From Edolisoma coerulescens (taxonomy: Eukaryota > Chordata > Aves > Passeriformes > Campephagidae): a DNA stretch of 64,000 nt. Numbering within the stretch: the stretch's first letter is position 1; the number at the start of each line of letters is the position of its first letter. Below the pieces are notes generated by a model. The model made no database searches. It was given only the letters and a program-made list of their open reading frames with translations, and was not told where the DNA came from. The DNA is taken from NCBI GenBank assembly GCA_013397115.1, contig VWZW01002314.1, forward strand, positions 1,244,090-1,308,089, in the 5' to 3' direction. Made by a program: the position numbers and the translations under genes. Below are positions 14,026-26,317 of this stretch, one piece after another.

Positions 14026-17000
14026 TGAAACATTCACATGCCATATATTCAGAAGGACAGTAAAAGGAATCATGAAAATCAAATTCCACAGCCTCTGGTA
14101 TTGTGGCTGCAATGGTAATGTTGCTGCAAGATGATGATAACAAAAAAGTTTACATGTGACTCTTGTAAAAAGGATTAAAAAATAAAAACCAGATAAAAAG
14201 AGGAGACTAAGTTCTCAAAGAAGGAAAAGAAGAACAGAGAAGAGAGCTAGCACTTACCCAGTGAAGCCCTTCTGAAAATTATAATTTTAGAATTACAGTT
14301 TAGAATGGAATTTTTTTATTTGAGATTTTTTTTAAACCAAGTGAGGAGTAGCTTTAGAATGGAGTGTAGAATAAATTTTTTTTGACTTAAGAATGGCAAA
14401 ATTATATTCAAAAATTAAAATTAATTTATTATTTCCAATGCTAAAGTACCAAAAATAAACTTCTAAGTTAATTTTCTTCTTAGATACAGAGCAGAAAGCA
14501 TACATTGAGTGTACTGCACAGGGAAAGTTAAATAATTACTCCTTTTTATAAAAAAAATAGCTAACTGAAAGGTTAATGTAGTTTTGCATGCTCTCATTCT
14601 TTTTTTCACCTCTGAAATCCTTTCTTTCTGTCCTCATCACCAAGGAAAATATCCAAAAATAAGATATATTTCTTCATTCTCAATTTTAGAAGACTTGGCA
14701 CTACTCCTATTTCTCAGAGAACCAGCTAAAAAGCAAAATAAAACACCTTCAAAGCAACCACATAATAAAATTTTTTCTCTTGGCTTCTAAAGTGGAAGAT
14801 ACATACCTGCCTACCTGAGGAGCCTGATTATCCATTGCCTTAATTGTATACATGTTCACTCAAAATTATCCAAACGAATTGCAAGATGAGAGCCAGATAC
14901 TGCTAGTTTTGGTTTCCATTTGGCACCCAATTTGCACCCAAAGGAACAAAGAACTATAGATTTGCAACAATAAAGGCGTAACTTCGCCAGTGTTTTCTTC
15001 ACAAACACTACTCTCTCCCAGACTCTCCCCATATCTCCGTCTTCCCTTCAGCATAACACTCATTTGGCCATGAGTGAACACACCCCACTCCCCAAGGGAC
15101 TCTTCCCACAGACTCACAAGCCAGACCCAGTGCGAGGCCAGTGCAGGCATAAAGTGCCTGGGTCTGGGGATGGAGAATGAGGGTGTATCAAGACTGATGC
15201 TGGCTATCCTGCTTCTGGATGCAAACTGACTTCTATTCATACTACAAGAGTTTTTGTATCGGGATCTGCTGTTCTTCTAGTGAATAATTCTAGCCAAAGG
15301 ACAGTTTCCATGAGCAGCAGTCTCCCCTAAGGCCATTAACAGTAAAAGAGAGCTAAGCAAAATGTCTCCCATCCCACAATGCCAATGGAATTTGCTAGCT
15401 GAAAATGAACTGCATTTAGATGGCTGTTATGGAAGTTGTGGACAAGACTGCTGTTTGATAGAGCAGATGGTAGTCTTCTTGGACATGTCTTTTATCTTAT
15501 AACACATATTAGACTTCAGTAAATGAGCAACCAGTCCTAACCAGATGAAGAACAAATGCTAGAAAAGTCTAGACTACCTGGAAAACATACCTGGGAGGTT
15601 CTGCGAACAATGACACATGGCCAGTGATTGCCTGGAGAGGTCTCACACTGTTTTTTCATAGCCTGATTTGCAATTTTTATCACCAACATTTTCTATCCTT
15701 TTTCTTAAGAGAATCTGTAATTTTTATGCAAATGCTCATAGAGGTGTCACTCTGCATGCCACAGTAACTGCATCTCTTACTTGAGATGTTTTCTGCTCTT
15801 TTTCATTGCTGCACAAATTATGTGTTCTCCACAAGTTTCCATTAACCTTACAGGAGACAACTATAAAGTTGCTCAGACACTAAAATAGATGCAGCCAGAG
15901 AAAGGTGTTTAATCTAAGAAAATAGGGAGCATTTCTGGGCCAAGTTTGTATTACGCTTAGTGTTCCTTTGTGTGTTTAGGATAGCATGACTGTCAAAGGG
16001 TGTGTTTACAGCCAAGGCAGAGGACCTCAGGAGTCCAAGCAGGGAAGTTATTTGCAAATCCATACACACAAATTTAATAGATCTATGCTATGCGAAGGGC
16101 CACTGTTTCAGAACTCTCCTCACAAAAGAGCCTCCATGAAAACCATGGGCACACATGCTTGCCTTTGGCCTGGTCTCCCTGCAGCTCCCGCCTGCCTGAG
16201 GCTGGCAGGCACTCAGCAAGAGCCAGGATTTAACTTAGCTCCTTTCCAAAGCAAAGAATGGCATCTTCAGTGGCACTTACCCAAGAAAAGTCTTGGGAGG
16301 CAGAACATTTCTGGGATGCTGTGGCACGATTTTCTTCCTGTTTCCTTTTTGCTCTCAAATGCTACTAATTTGCTACAGGCTTTTATCAGCATTGAGCTAC
16401 TTGCCTGTCAGCTCCAGCTTGGATGCTCTAGCCAGTCAGTAAGAAAGTAAAGGCCATGGCCCCTCTTCCTTCCCAGTCCACCATATCCCACTTGCTCTCT
16501 ATCCACCTGCTCTCAGCAGATCACTGGCTAAGGAGCAACAGTTCTGCTGCACCCAGCTCTTTCCCTTGGGTAATCCAAACCGTTGTCCAGCATTGAGTTC
16601 ATGAAGGATATTATGGCAAACTTTTTCTTCATCTTAAGTGCTCATGGAAAATCAGTGGAATATGGTTTATACTGTGCAGTGTAACGGCAAGAATTTACTA
16701 AAACATGAAGTCCTGAAATAAAATTCTTACTACATGGAACCCAGACCCAGTTATCTGAGTTTTTCCAGAAGCAACCTCAAGACAGTGTTGTTAAGAGAAG
16801 ACAACCAGAATATGATAAATAAATAACTTCTGAAAATTGTCTGAATAAAAAAGCCCAACGCATCTGCAGGAAATGGTTCATATAACTTGGAGAAACCCCA
16901 ATACATGAAATGAATAATTTTCATCTTACTGTTGGCAGGCCACAGCCTACAACCATGGTACCTTCAATTGCTGAGGTACCACACTTCAGAAAGTTTTGTT

Positions 17001-18192
17001 ATGACTAATTAAGCAACAGGCACAGCAAAGCCTGTTTATTTTTTATTTCACAGTAGCATTAATGGTGAAATAAGCATGTGAATTGAAATTACCAATCGGT
17101 TCAGCAGTTTCTCATATCTCAGAAAATTGCAAACAGCCTGTTCTCATTTCTCATTGACTTTGTAATTTTTCATTTGAATCAGAGACCACAGTATCTATTC
17201 CATATAAAGAATTTAATATATTTAAAGAAATTATTTACTTGATATAAGTTTCATGTTAAAGTATATGCTTTGCAGATGTCATTTTCATGGAATGATTTAC
17301 CCCAGAATTCAAATCAACTATTAGACATTCTGTCTTTCAAAAGACATTCAGTATGTTGTTCACATTGTTGATAATAGCACAAATATAAAAATCTAGAATA
17401 GAGAGGAACCTGTGTAATTACTCTGTACTGGTGACTATGCAAAGTATACATATGTATTTAGCTTCTGAGCAGATAATTCCATATTACGTGTGAAAGTCTT
17501 GGTTATATCAAGAAAAACTTACACCAAGTTTAAAATATCGTTTTGCTATAATGGGAATGATAAGCTGTCATAAAGTCTATGAAGTCAAACAACTTTTCAT
17601 AGTAGAGGATGGATGTTATGGTAGCTGTTAAATTAAGATATATCCCATGGGACTCATGAATCATCTATATTATTATTTAGTCAAGAAAAGGAGGCAGATA
17701 GAGTACAGCAAACTGACTGCACCAAAAAAATGTGCTGGTTGTTCCTACAATTTTGCTCATATCAGGACTCATGTACAAGCTGATGTACAAGCTGTAATGG
17801 AGCAGTTGATGCATTCACAGATACAGCAGGCCATATTATGTTTTTCCAATGTATCAACACTATTCAGGAAGATGTTTCACTGTGATTCACACTGTGTACT
17901 GTGGAAATCCTCCAAGACTTCTCATCCTGATTTCATTTGTCTACAGATTTGCCGTTACCAGATAAAATAAGATCCTGTAGTCAACAAATTGATGAAAACA
18001 TGTGACATATTGCATTATGAAGGCTTACTGTCCCTTACCATTACTCTCGAATTTAGATGTTCCAGATACATCTATAGTAGAAAATTAAACATCACTTGAA
18101 GAGGTTTTTTGATTTGTATTTTTAAAATCTTTTACCTTCAAAGACAGAGTGCCTGCATTCACATTGCTTGCTAGGAATGGCTGTGTGTGCTC
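14026..18192. other. Unique non-coding DNA, no gene recognised
   Basis: The first part (14160-14560) is very AT-rich. A somewhat GC-richer stretch at 15990-16560 contains an open frame of 154 codons (15986-16450) with no recognisable domain. It also holds a small stem (GCCTGCC 16190-16196 with GGCAGGC 16204-16210). A 7-bp inverted pair TGGTACC/GGTACCA lies at 16956-16981. I see no interspersed repeat. Confidence 0.65.
17771..17794. repeat. 12-bp perfect tandem duplication
   Basis: ATGTACAAGCTG occurs twice head to tail (17771-17782 and 17783-17794) with no mismatch. The duplication is a multiple of three and keeps the surrounding 107-codon frame open, but that frame has no recognisable content. 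Confidence 0.9.
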
Positions 18193-18218
18193 CCAAACGA
18201 TGCCAAGACATTGTTTGG
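18193..18218. other. Short hairpin-forming inverted repeat
   Basis: CCAAACGATG (18193-18202) can pair with CATTGTTTGG (18209-18218) as a 10-bp stem with one G-U wobble (a single mismatch in DNA) around a 6-base loop. It lies 83 bases before a second, larger inverted repeat. Function is unknown and the stem may be fortuitous. Confidence 0.4.
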
Positions 18219-18301
18219 TGTAGTCCTAAGTGGAAGAAACGAGAATCACACCATGGGCTGTTTAAATAACAGTATTATAGATGACTGAATTCCAGTAGCC
18301 A

Positions 18302-18361
18302 GGATCATTCCTTGGCATGGCTTAATTTACCATTAGACACAAAACCATCAAGGAATGATTC
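18302..18361. other. Imperfect inverted repeat, miRNA-precursor-like stem
   Basis: ATCATTCCTTG (18304-18314) is the exact reverse complement of CAAGGAATGAT (18349-18359). The stem extends outward by one G-U and one G-C pair. Inward, after a 2-base bulge, ATGG (18317-18320) pairs with CCAT (18345-18348), leaving a loop of about 24 bases. An outer CAGTAG/CTAGCTG match may extend it weakly. The roughly 17 pairs are fewer than in a typical microRNA precursor. It could be a structured RNA, the remnant of a small inverted-repeat element, or chance. Confidence 0.4.
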
Positions 18362-21300
18362 ACCTAATCTAGCTGTACATGTCATCAGTGCAGATGCCCT
18401 TACCTGAGCTAATGCCACCATGATGCTTTCTTAGCCAAAGAGTAACGTACATACTCCTAAAGAATAATTAATTTCACATAATTTAACTGGCTGCATTAGA
18501 GCAAGATTAATCATTCTTTTCCCCTTCCTACTGTTAAAGAGGACTCAGGTGACTAGTTCAAATGTAGATGTCCACCACAGATCAGATGCTTTGCTCCACA
18601 GGAGCCCCCAGAGAATCAATTTTTACTGCATGAAGGTAGCGTTGATTCCTTGTCAGCCTCTCCTCTTCTCTCAGAAGCTTATGCTTGCATGTTGTTTTGG
18701 GGCAGCAGTATGACAAAAAGCATTGCATGAAATTCTTTTTGCTTGTTTTGCTATGTAATTGCTAATAATTAAATCTGTCTGGAAGTTACACAAAAGCCCA
18801 CTATCCCTGAATTTCCAGTCAGTCTATGCCACTAGACGAGAAAACAGATATGTTAACAGAGCAACTCAAACCCTTCCAAAGCTGTCAACTTTCCTGAAAA
18901 ATACATCATAGTCAATTAGGAAAAAGATTAAAGCTCAGGGGATGCCATTCAATCAATTTCCAACTGATAATGCAAAATCACAAAGCATTCAGTGGCAGAT
19001 GACTGCTGGGAATCAACCTGATTCTATTGTTGGGAATATGCTTTGACTGATCAAACCATTAAGTCTGCGTTGTCAGCTCTCTTCTTGCAAGGCTCCTCAA
19101 ACTTGTTCAAACAGCATGAGTAGACTTTATTCATTATTTATCTTGCAGTAAAGAGTGCAGTTTATGTAAACTTACAAAAAGAAATAGTGGTATTTTCTTT
19201 CCCCAAAAGCATCCAAATTAAAGGCAGACAAAAACAAAGTGTCTGGCAAGGAGTAGGAGAATGTAACTGTAGAGATACTTGGATGAATACTGCACTAGAA
19301 GTACTTAAGGTTTTTTGTCAGCGATTGAAACACGGACTTCATCACATGGGGAATCTGGATCGTTTATTCAAAGGAAACAAGTTGGTTTTATACACTTCTT
19401 CAGGACACAGTATTTCCTTACATGGTAATTTTCACTAAGCGACCTATCACACACTGCCACATCAGCAATGCACTTTCTGAATGTCCTTCTATGGGGTGAT
19501 CACGCACTGTTCACCCCTCTGTCAGCTTCCGGCAGGCTGCTCCGTGCAGGGCTCTGCCATGTGGTATTTCCTCTCCCCAAGGTCAGGTGGAGACAAGTCT
19601 TTGTGCTGCCATGTGCTCTTTTGTGCTGCCATGTGCCTCTGCAGGCATGTCTCACAGCCTGCAGCTCAACTCCATCCCCTCTCTTCCCATAGTTTTTAAT
19701 GTGCTGGATTTAACATTGTGTTATTTCAACTTTAGATCTCTGTAAATCTGGTAGAACCCATAGAATTCAATGGAATAAAAAGAAAAAAAAGTTACAGTAA
19801 TCAACCTGTTCCTTTACACATAAAAATCTGTACTTTCATGTGTGATCTGTGAGGAGATTAGCCACTCTTTCAGAGATAAAGTTGCTCATTCCTGATTTTT
19901 AAAAGTGTCAAGCAAACACCTGCTAGTGTGCACCATGAGATGTCAAAAAAAAATACTCAGGCTGTGTTTTTCCATTCATAAGATTTTTTGAAAGAAGGTC
20001 ATTAAAGCATGAGACAAAAATATGAGTGGCAGCATAATAGCAAAGGGGGAAAAAGGCAGGAAAAAAAAAGTATTTTCTCACTATATGAACTCCAAATCAG
20101 CTTTTCACCAAACATATAAATGAGATTCACTTCCCCTTGTATTTTTTTCTCACAAGAATGTCATAATACTTTTTTTCAGTTAAATTTATAACTATGGGAG
20201 AAAATTCGTATGTTTAAAATTGCCTGTTTGGGCTTTACCTCACAGAACCAGTTAAGAGTGCTTAATTTTAAGGGATCAAATCCTTAATGTCCTCTAAAAG
20301 CCAGGAATATTTCTGACAGATTCAAAAGAATTGAGAAAGGGATGACACAGACTGGACTTCTCCTTGCTATCCTATCTCCAGAGAAAGTGCAATTGCTTTC
20401 TGAAAAAGAGCAGTCTAAGAGTACTAAGGTACAGTAAGATCTAACACATTATTTTCATTCTCAGCTGTCTAAAAGACGTGTGCAAAAGGTAAGAAAGGCA
20501 GCTTGCTCACAGAGAAGCTGGACTGGCAGGCATACAATGATGGAAAGTTTACTTTGTTTTGGTCTTCATAAAACACTTTCCAGAAGTACATAGACAATAC
20601 CCAGATAAGCTTAACAGAACCTGAAGTTCAGTGAGAATGTCATTCATAATTCTGAGTTGAATTCTCATCTGTATTAAACTCTAGACTTGAGAGATGCCTA
20701 TACCTTTAAGAAGGAGACAGGAAGCCTCAAGCCGAGCAATAGCACTACTTAGGAATGAAGCATGTTTGAAGTCTTGTCTCTCTCATATTCATTGAAGGAT
20801 CTTTTTACAATTGAGATAAAAACCTACATGCACCTGGCATTTACAGCTTGAATCTCCCAGACTTGGAGGTAAGAATGAGGTTCTCCTCATTATGCATCTG
20901 GAAAGTTTCTTTTTAAGCACATGGGTAGAGGAGCAAGTTGTGCTCAGACTTCTGCACAGTTATTTAGTGGGAGCACCAGATGTGTAAGACCTTTTCCTTC
21001 ATTTTCAGAAAAAACAGTCCCACAGCTCTCACCTCCTTTGAAAATACCTTCACTACCACAGAGCCTTAAGCTGAAAGTTTTCCACTCTGCAGAGCAAATG
21101 GGGCCATTGGGAAAATAAGCAAGAAGAAAGCTGATTCTCTTATTTAGTGATGAGCACAGTGCTTTCAGTAAAGAAAAAGATTTTAGATTCTCTTTATCTA
21201 TATCATGTGTGTTCAGTATTCATTAAGATATTATTGACCAAAACACAAAGGCAAAGCAAAAGGTCAGAACTTCAGACAGTCCAACTATCCTCATCAGAAG

Positions 21301-21422
21301 TCTATGGAGTCATTTGCTCCTGGGTAATCTTATTCTCTGTCCTGAGTCTGGCAAGTCTAAAGTGGATTCATCATTCCTTGCAGTGCAGCAGCTTCAAGAC
21401 AGTCAACAGGGAATGGAATAAC
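18362..21422. other. Unique non-coding DNA up to the CR1 insertion
   Basis: Apart from the 20-bp duplication at 19600-19639, nothing recognisable was seen. Open frames up to 93 codons lack any familiar domain. Confidence 0.65.
19600..19639. repeat. 20-bp near-perfect tandem duplication
   Basis: The unit starting TTTGTGCTGCCATGTGC occurs at 19600-19619 and 19620-19639. The copies are identical over the first 17 bases and differ only at the 3' end. It lies in a locally C/T-rich stretch. Confidence 0.85.
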
Positions 21423-22005
21423 ATCTAGTTGGTGGCTGGGCACAAGTAACGTTGCCCAGAGCTCAGTATGGGGGACGATTCTGTTTAATATCTGTGTCCA
21501 GTTCTGCGTCCCTGAACTCAGGAAGGACATTGAGGTGCTGGAGCATATCCAGAGAAGGGCATCAAAGCTGGTGAAGGGTCTGGAGCACAAGTCTTATGAG
21601 TAATGGCTGAGGAAGATGGGGTTGTTTAGCCTGGAGAAGAGGACCTTCAGAGGGGACCTTATCACTCTCTACAGGTACCTGAAAGGAGGCTGTAGCCAGG
21701 TCGGGGGCAGTCTCTTCCCCCTGGAACCAGTGACAGGATGAGAGGAAATGGCCTCATGTAGTGCCAGAGGAGGTTTAGATTGGATGTTAGGAAAATTTCT
21801 TCAGGGAAAGACTTATCAAGCACTGGAAGACACTGACCAGGAAAATAGTGGAGTCACCATCCCTGGAGGTATCTAAAAGATGCATAGACGTGGCACTTGG
21901 GACATGGTTTAGTGGTGGACTTTGCAGTATTGCGTTAATGGTTGGACTTGATCTTAGAGGTCTTCTCCCAACTCAAACAACTCTACAATTCTAAGGTTCC
22001 GTGAC
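21423..22005 (+). mobile_element. CR1 LINE fragment with internal deletion
   Basis: The 3' part of a CR1 non-LTR retrotransposon, sense strand. The first 70 bases correspond to the reverse-transcriptase region around the family's VPQGS...LFNI motif, read here from a decayed copy. At about 21493/21494 the sequence jumps to the end of ORF2 (frame reading KDIEVLEHIQRRASKLVKG), so several hundred bases of the usual element are missing. The conserved 3' untranslated region follows, including TTTAGTGGTGGACTT and GGTTGGACTTGAT, and it ends in a degenerate ATTCTA-type tail near 22005. Stops and the deletion make it dead. The 3' end differs from the copy at 25.3 kb, so the two belong to different CR1 subfamilies. 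Confidence 0.93.
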
Positions 22006-22897
22006 ATGTCTGTATTTTAAGTTTACTGAGCTGCTGCACCACTTGATGAATTAACACATCCAACTTGTCATTAGTCCTACCTACAAGATCTTTGCAAGAG
22101 CATAGATTAATTTCAACGACATGAGATGGAGACTATCTGAACCTCTGCTGAACACGTTTGGCTTTGCCTATATTTTGTCTGCATTAATCTTAATTGCTAC
22201 ATATATTTCTTAATTTACCTACTTTACCTTAATTTATTTGCCATAATGCCAATGTCACTCTTTCTGGATGACACAAAGCGCTATTCTCTTTCTGTCACAT
22301 CCATTTCTTGTTGGGTCTTAATCTTGTTCTCACCACTGAGAACTCACATCTAACTGTGTTTTTACTAAATCTTGGGGGATAATTTTCGTAAGGTTCTCCA
22401 GGCCTGCTTTTTTTGAAGCAGAGACTGTCTGGCCTCTGTTTGCTCTCATATTTAATCAAAAATAAATCATATCTGGATTCAAAGCTATCTGTTACAGTTA
22501 GATCTTCCATTATCTCTTTACCATGTGCCAAAACAAAACTGGGAAAAGTATTACCTCCTGTTGTTTCTGCGACTCAGAAAGAAAAGTTGCAGCCTTCAAA
22601 CCCAGCTATATCAGGATGATATAAATGTAAAATCCAAATATTTTTCAGACTATTTATGTGAAATTAAGTTTCTCATAGTAGCACAATATGATGATATTTC
22701 TATCTCTTAAATCATTAAGGAAACTTGTATCCATGTAGAAATCCAGTCTGGAGTCACATCAGATTTCTGTCATAAACTACCACTACCAATAACTATTTTT
22801 AGGGGTTTTTGCCAGGTGGGAAGGTGGGTTTAAACTGGCTTAAACTTGGATTTGCAAAACTTGGTGTTAGTTGCAAAATCAGGTATTCTTGAGAGAT
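22006..22897. other. Unique non-coding DNA between CR1 and simple repeats
   Basis: AT-rich sequence with no recognised gene or element. Confidence 0.65.
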
Positions 22898-22942
22898 TTA
22901 TATATACATATATATATATATGTATGTGTGTGTATGTATTGT
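22898..22942. repeat. TA/TG dinucleotide repeat
   Basis: An imperfect TA run passes into a TGTATG/TG run. It is probably length-variable and abuts the poly-T/TTTGG tract. Confidence 0.85.
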
Positions 22943-22945
22943 GTA

Positions 22946-22984
22946 TTTTTTTTTTTTGTTTGGTTTGGTTTGGTTTGGTTTTTT
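22946..22984. repeat. Poly-T followed by (TTTGG)n
   Basis: Twelve T residues are followed by about five TTTGG units and a final T run. One strand carries regularly spaced GG pairs. The same poly-T plus GGTT pattern occurs at 61574-61613 and, on the other strand, at 43420-43495 and 44520-44550. Confidence 0.88.
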
Positions 22985-25342
22985 GTAAAAGAATCCACAT
23001 GAAAGGTAGGTCTGTAGCATTTTCTGTTTCTACTTACTGCCCTGGCTTGGGTCAGGAATTTTAAAAGTGACTACAGAACAAAAACCAGACAAGAAAGGTT
23101 ATGTCAGCTTTTTTTGAAACCAACATACTGATTCATTGGAAACACACTGAGTCTTGCACAGTTGTTTAAGTCAGTTTTTCTTTTCTCTAAACTTGTTTGC
23201 CGATTCCAGATTTGACAAAGGCTCTGTCAGTGGTGCCATCAAGGAAAGTGGTCTCTGGCAGGTTCAACTTCGGTGGTAAAATTAGTAGATAGAGTTTGCT
23301 AACAAAATCTGGCACTCACCAACCTACACTGACCACATGTGATGAATTTTCATCAAATACCCTTTAGCATGATGAATCCAGACTGATTAGGTTTTTTCCA
23401 CCCTTGTGAACGCAAGGGGAAAACACTTAGTGACAAGTGACACGGAAATCTTTGGGACAGATTCACCAATGATTGTGATTAGAGAATTTAAAAGCTCCAG
23501 AATTTAAGACATCATAACAAAACCAGTTGTTCTCTTATAGAACTAGACAATAGCATTTTTTAGTAAATTAGGCCTTTAAAGCCATGCTCAAGATTATTTT
23601 AAGTGTCCCTTCATTTTACAGATAAAATAACTTGCAAGACTGAGGCTGGTATTTCATCTATTGTTATGGTATTGCTGCTTTCCAATATTGCAATATTATA
23701 TCCATACAAACTAAACTATTGTATCCATACAAACATGAAACCCCATGTTTGAATACTTTGAGAGGTCAGCTATAAAAATGTAAAAATACATTCAAGCAAC
23801 GTCTAGATTTTCATGGCAATAGAGATATTAATAATTTTTAACTTGGCTCTAATGCCAGAAGAATGACTGCGTTAGAGAAATGAGGCATTCAGCCTCTGTG
23901 GTGACTATATTTAGACGTATTCTTTCTGCTCTACATGTGAAACAAGAGTCCAGCAGAATTTTTCACTGATACCATTGTATGTTCAGATAACTATTTTGTC
24001 TCCAGACTGCTCATTTTGAATGCAGTTAGAAGTTCCTACACACTTGGTCAAATACAAAATTATTATTATAACTGGACTGTGAAATATTATAGGAAATATT
24101 AATTGCAGACTTCTTTGTAATCATGATGGTCTTGAAGCAACTGAAGCCATAAATAAATCCTAAAGCTCACAAATGCCTTGTTTTTTTTCCTGCCTATTTT
24201 CCATAATAACAGATTTTTGCTGTTTCTCCATCATAAAATTTGGTTAATTTTTTCATGCATTTTTATCCTGTCTTCCAGGTAAATACTTGCCAAACCCAAA
24301 TTCCTGAAAAATAGCTGGGCCTACCTCCATCCTACACCTACATCCAAATAGGAAAACTCCTAGAGGTGATGATTGAGGGGTGTAGGAGAGCTGCTATCAC
24401 TCTCCAACTCCATCCTTAGTTTGGCATGCCTGCTTAAATTCCATTGCAAATGGGATTATTCAGAGTTTAAAATCAAACATATGCTTAAGTACTGTGGCAA
24501 ACCATAGTATCATCCATGGAACTCACTCCATATATTAACAGCAGACCTGAAAATATGGACGGTTTTTTAAAGTTTTAGTACATGAAAAAAATATCGATTC
24601 TGTCTGACCTTTTTTCAATTTGGGTTTGCAGGCAAAAATTTTATAGTTCATCAGTTGATGGGAATGCTAAGGATGAGATAAAAATCAACCTCTTTTCCAG
24701 CTGCTGGAAAGAGTTAGGTGTTTTGGATTAATCAGTCAAGTGTCAGTGTGAAGTGTACAATAAAAATAATCAATACGTGTCTCCAACTGTCTCTTCTTAG
24801 CCATCCCTAGCACCTCTGCTGCATCTTAAGAGTTCAGTGATTGAGGTCAGATCACTGGCATATTTTTCTGTGGAGAAATACAAATTTAGTTTTTCTTTTT
24901 AACCCCTAAATCCTAATGGCATGAACAGAGAAGAATCCAGCCACAACACTCTCCTAATGGCTTAGAGATTTTGTTCAACAACAGACAACATCTCTATTTT
25001 TATTCATCCAATATTATTCAGCCTTTTGAAACACTGAGAGAAAATCTGTTGAAACAAGTGTTTTGTATTTACGAAAAATTTTTTTTCCTAATGGAAATCT
25101 ATGCACAAATTGGAAAGGGTTTTCATCAATGATTGAAAAGATAAACATCTGAAACAATATATTTATAAGCAGGCTGACTTTTTTTTTCTTTTTACAAAGA
25201 CTGGAATATAACCATTCGAGTACAATACAAAACACAATCTGCAAACCCAAAGAGAAAGGAAAAGGAAATCCGTGTGCGGCTAGCAGATATCCCTTCTTCC
25301 ATCTACCAATCCATAACTTTAAAAAACCACAGAAATCTTCGT
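22985..25342. other. Unique non-coding DNA
   Basis: Nothing gene-like was recognised. The 13-mer TATCCATACAAAC is repeated at 23699-23711 and 23722-23734 (period 23). Confidence 0.65.
23699..23734. repeat. 13-bp direct repeat, period 23
   Basis: TATCCATACAAAC occurs twice without mismatch, separated by 10 bases. It is likely a local duplication whose intervening part has diverged. Confidence 0.7.
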
Positions 25343-25678
25343 TGTGAAGGGGAAAGGAGGGACAGATACTGATCTCTCCTCTCTTGTTACCAGTGACAGG
25401 ACCAGAGGGAATGGCCTGAAGTTGTGTCAGGGAAGGTTTAGGGTTTTAGATTGGGTATTAGAAACAAGGTTCTTCACCCAGAGGGTTGTTGAGCCCTGGG
25501 ATGAGCTCCACAAGGAAGTGGCCACAGCATGAAGCCTGTCTGAGTAAAAGAAGTTTTTGGACAATACCCTGAGGCACGTGGGGATGCTCCTGTGCAGGGA
25601 CAGGAGTTGGACTCAAAGATTCTTGTGGGTACCTTCCAATGCAGAAAATTCTATGATTCTGTGATTCTGTGACACTGT
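25343..25678 (+). mobile_element. CR1 LINE 3' end, 5'-truncated
   Basis: The last 0.33 kb of a CR1 retrotransposon in sense orientation. Conserved 3' untranslated blocks appear in order: AGTGACAGGACCAGAGGGAA, GGCCTGAAGTTGTGTCAGGG, GTTCTTCACCCAGAGGGT, CAGGAGTTGGACTC and CTTGTGGGTACCTTCCAA. They are followed by the characteristic octamer tail ATTCTATGATTCTGTG and further partial copies. No ORF2 remains, which is usual for CR1 because most insertions are 5'-truncated. The intact tail suggests a younger insertion than the 21.4 kb copy. Confidence 0.95.
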
Positions 25679-25734
25679 GCCTGCAGTTCATGCATTTGTC
25701 TCTGCTTACGCAGACAATATTTTTTTCTTTTCAT

Positions 25735-25756
25735 CCCCTCCCCTCCCCTCCCCTCC
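25735..25756. repeat. (CCCCT)n microsatellite
   Basis: About four CCCCT units lie 56 bases after the CR1 tail, and a second C/T-rich patch follows at 25780-25793. The opposite strand is (AGGGG)n and could form G-rich structures. Confidence 0.85.
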
Positions 25757-26317
25757 TCTTATCTCCCTTCTTTACGACTCCTCTCCCCTCCCCAAACTCC
25801 AACTTAGTCCTTCAGGCACAAAGATCCATAAAAGCCCATTTACTGGTCATTGGTAGCTTTCTAGAGGGAAATTGCAGTTGGAAGAGTTAGAGACACTGGA
25901 ATGCCAGTCTATGGCATAGAGTGCAAAGGTGGTGGTATTTGTTGTTGTTGTCTGCTACTAGTGACTTAATGTTACTTTTCTGACTTCTCTATGTTTCCGT
26001 CGGGTATCTCTGAAGAAATTTCACCCAACTGACATCTAAGGTTCCATGTACTTTTGCTATAACATTTTTTTGTGTCATCACACATGCCAGAAATCATCGA
26101 AACTGCATAGGAGTAGATCCCCGTCTTTCCACAGTTATTTATATATAGAGAGCAAGTTAACTCCTTTCAATTCAGTAGGCTGCGTCTCTGAGCCCGAGTT
26201 TTAGACTTTGTATTGAGCACTGTGTGAAAATACATCTTGCAGCCAAATCTTCAAATAAGCTGAAGTCATAAAGAAAATATCAGACATAGCAGTTGTGAGA
26301 CACAGGAGCACTACACA
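25757..26317. other. Unique spacer before the CpG island
   Basis: No gene or repeat was recognised beyond the C/T-rich patch at its start. Confidence 0.6.

Noticed and set aside
15986..16450. 154-codon open frame in a GC-richer patch
   Set aside because: GC-richer DNA has fewer stops by chance; the translation matches nothing I know.
25343..25691. Open frames across the 25.3 kb CR1 (both strands)
   Set aside because: They lie in the CR1 3' untranslated region, which does not encode protein.
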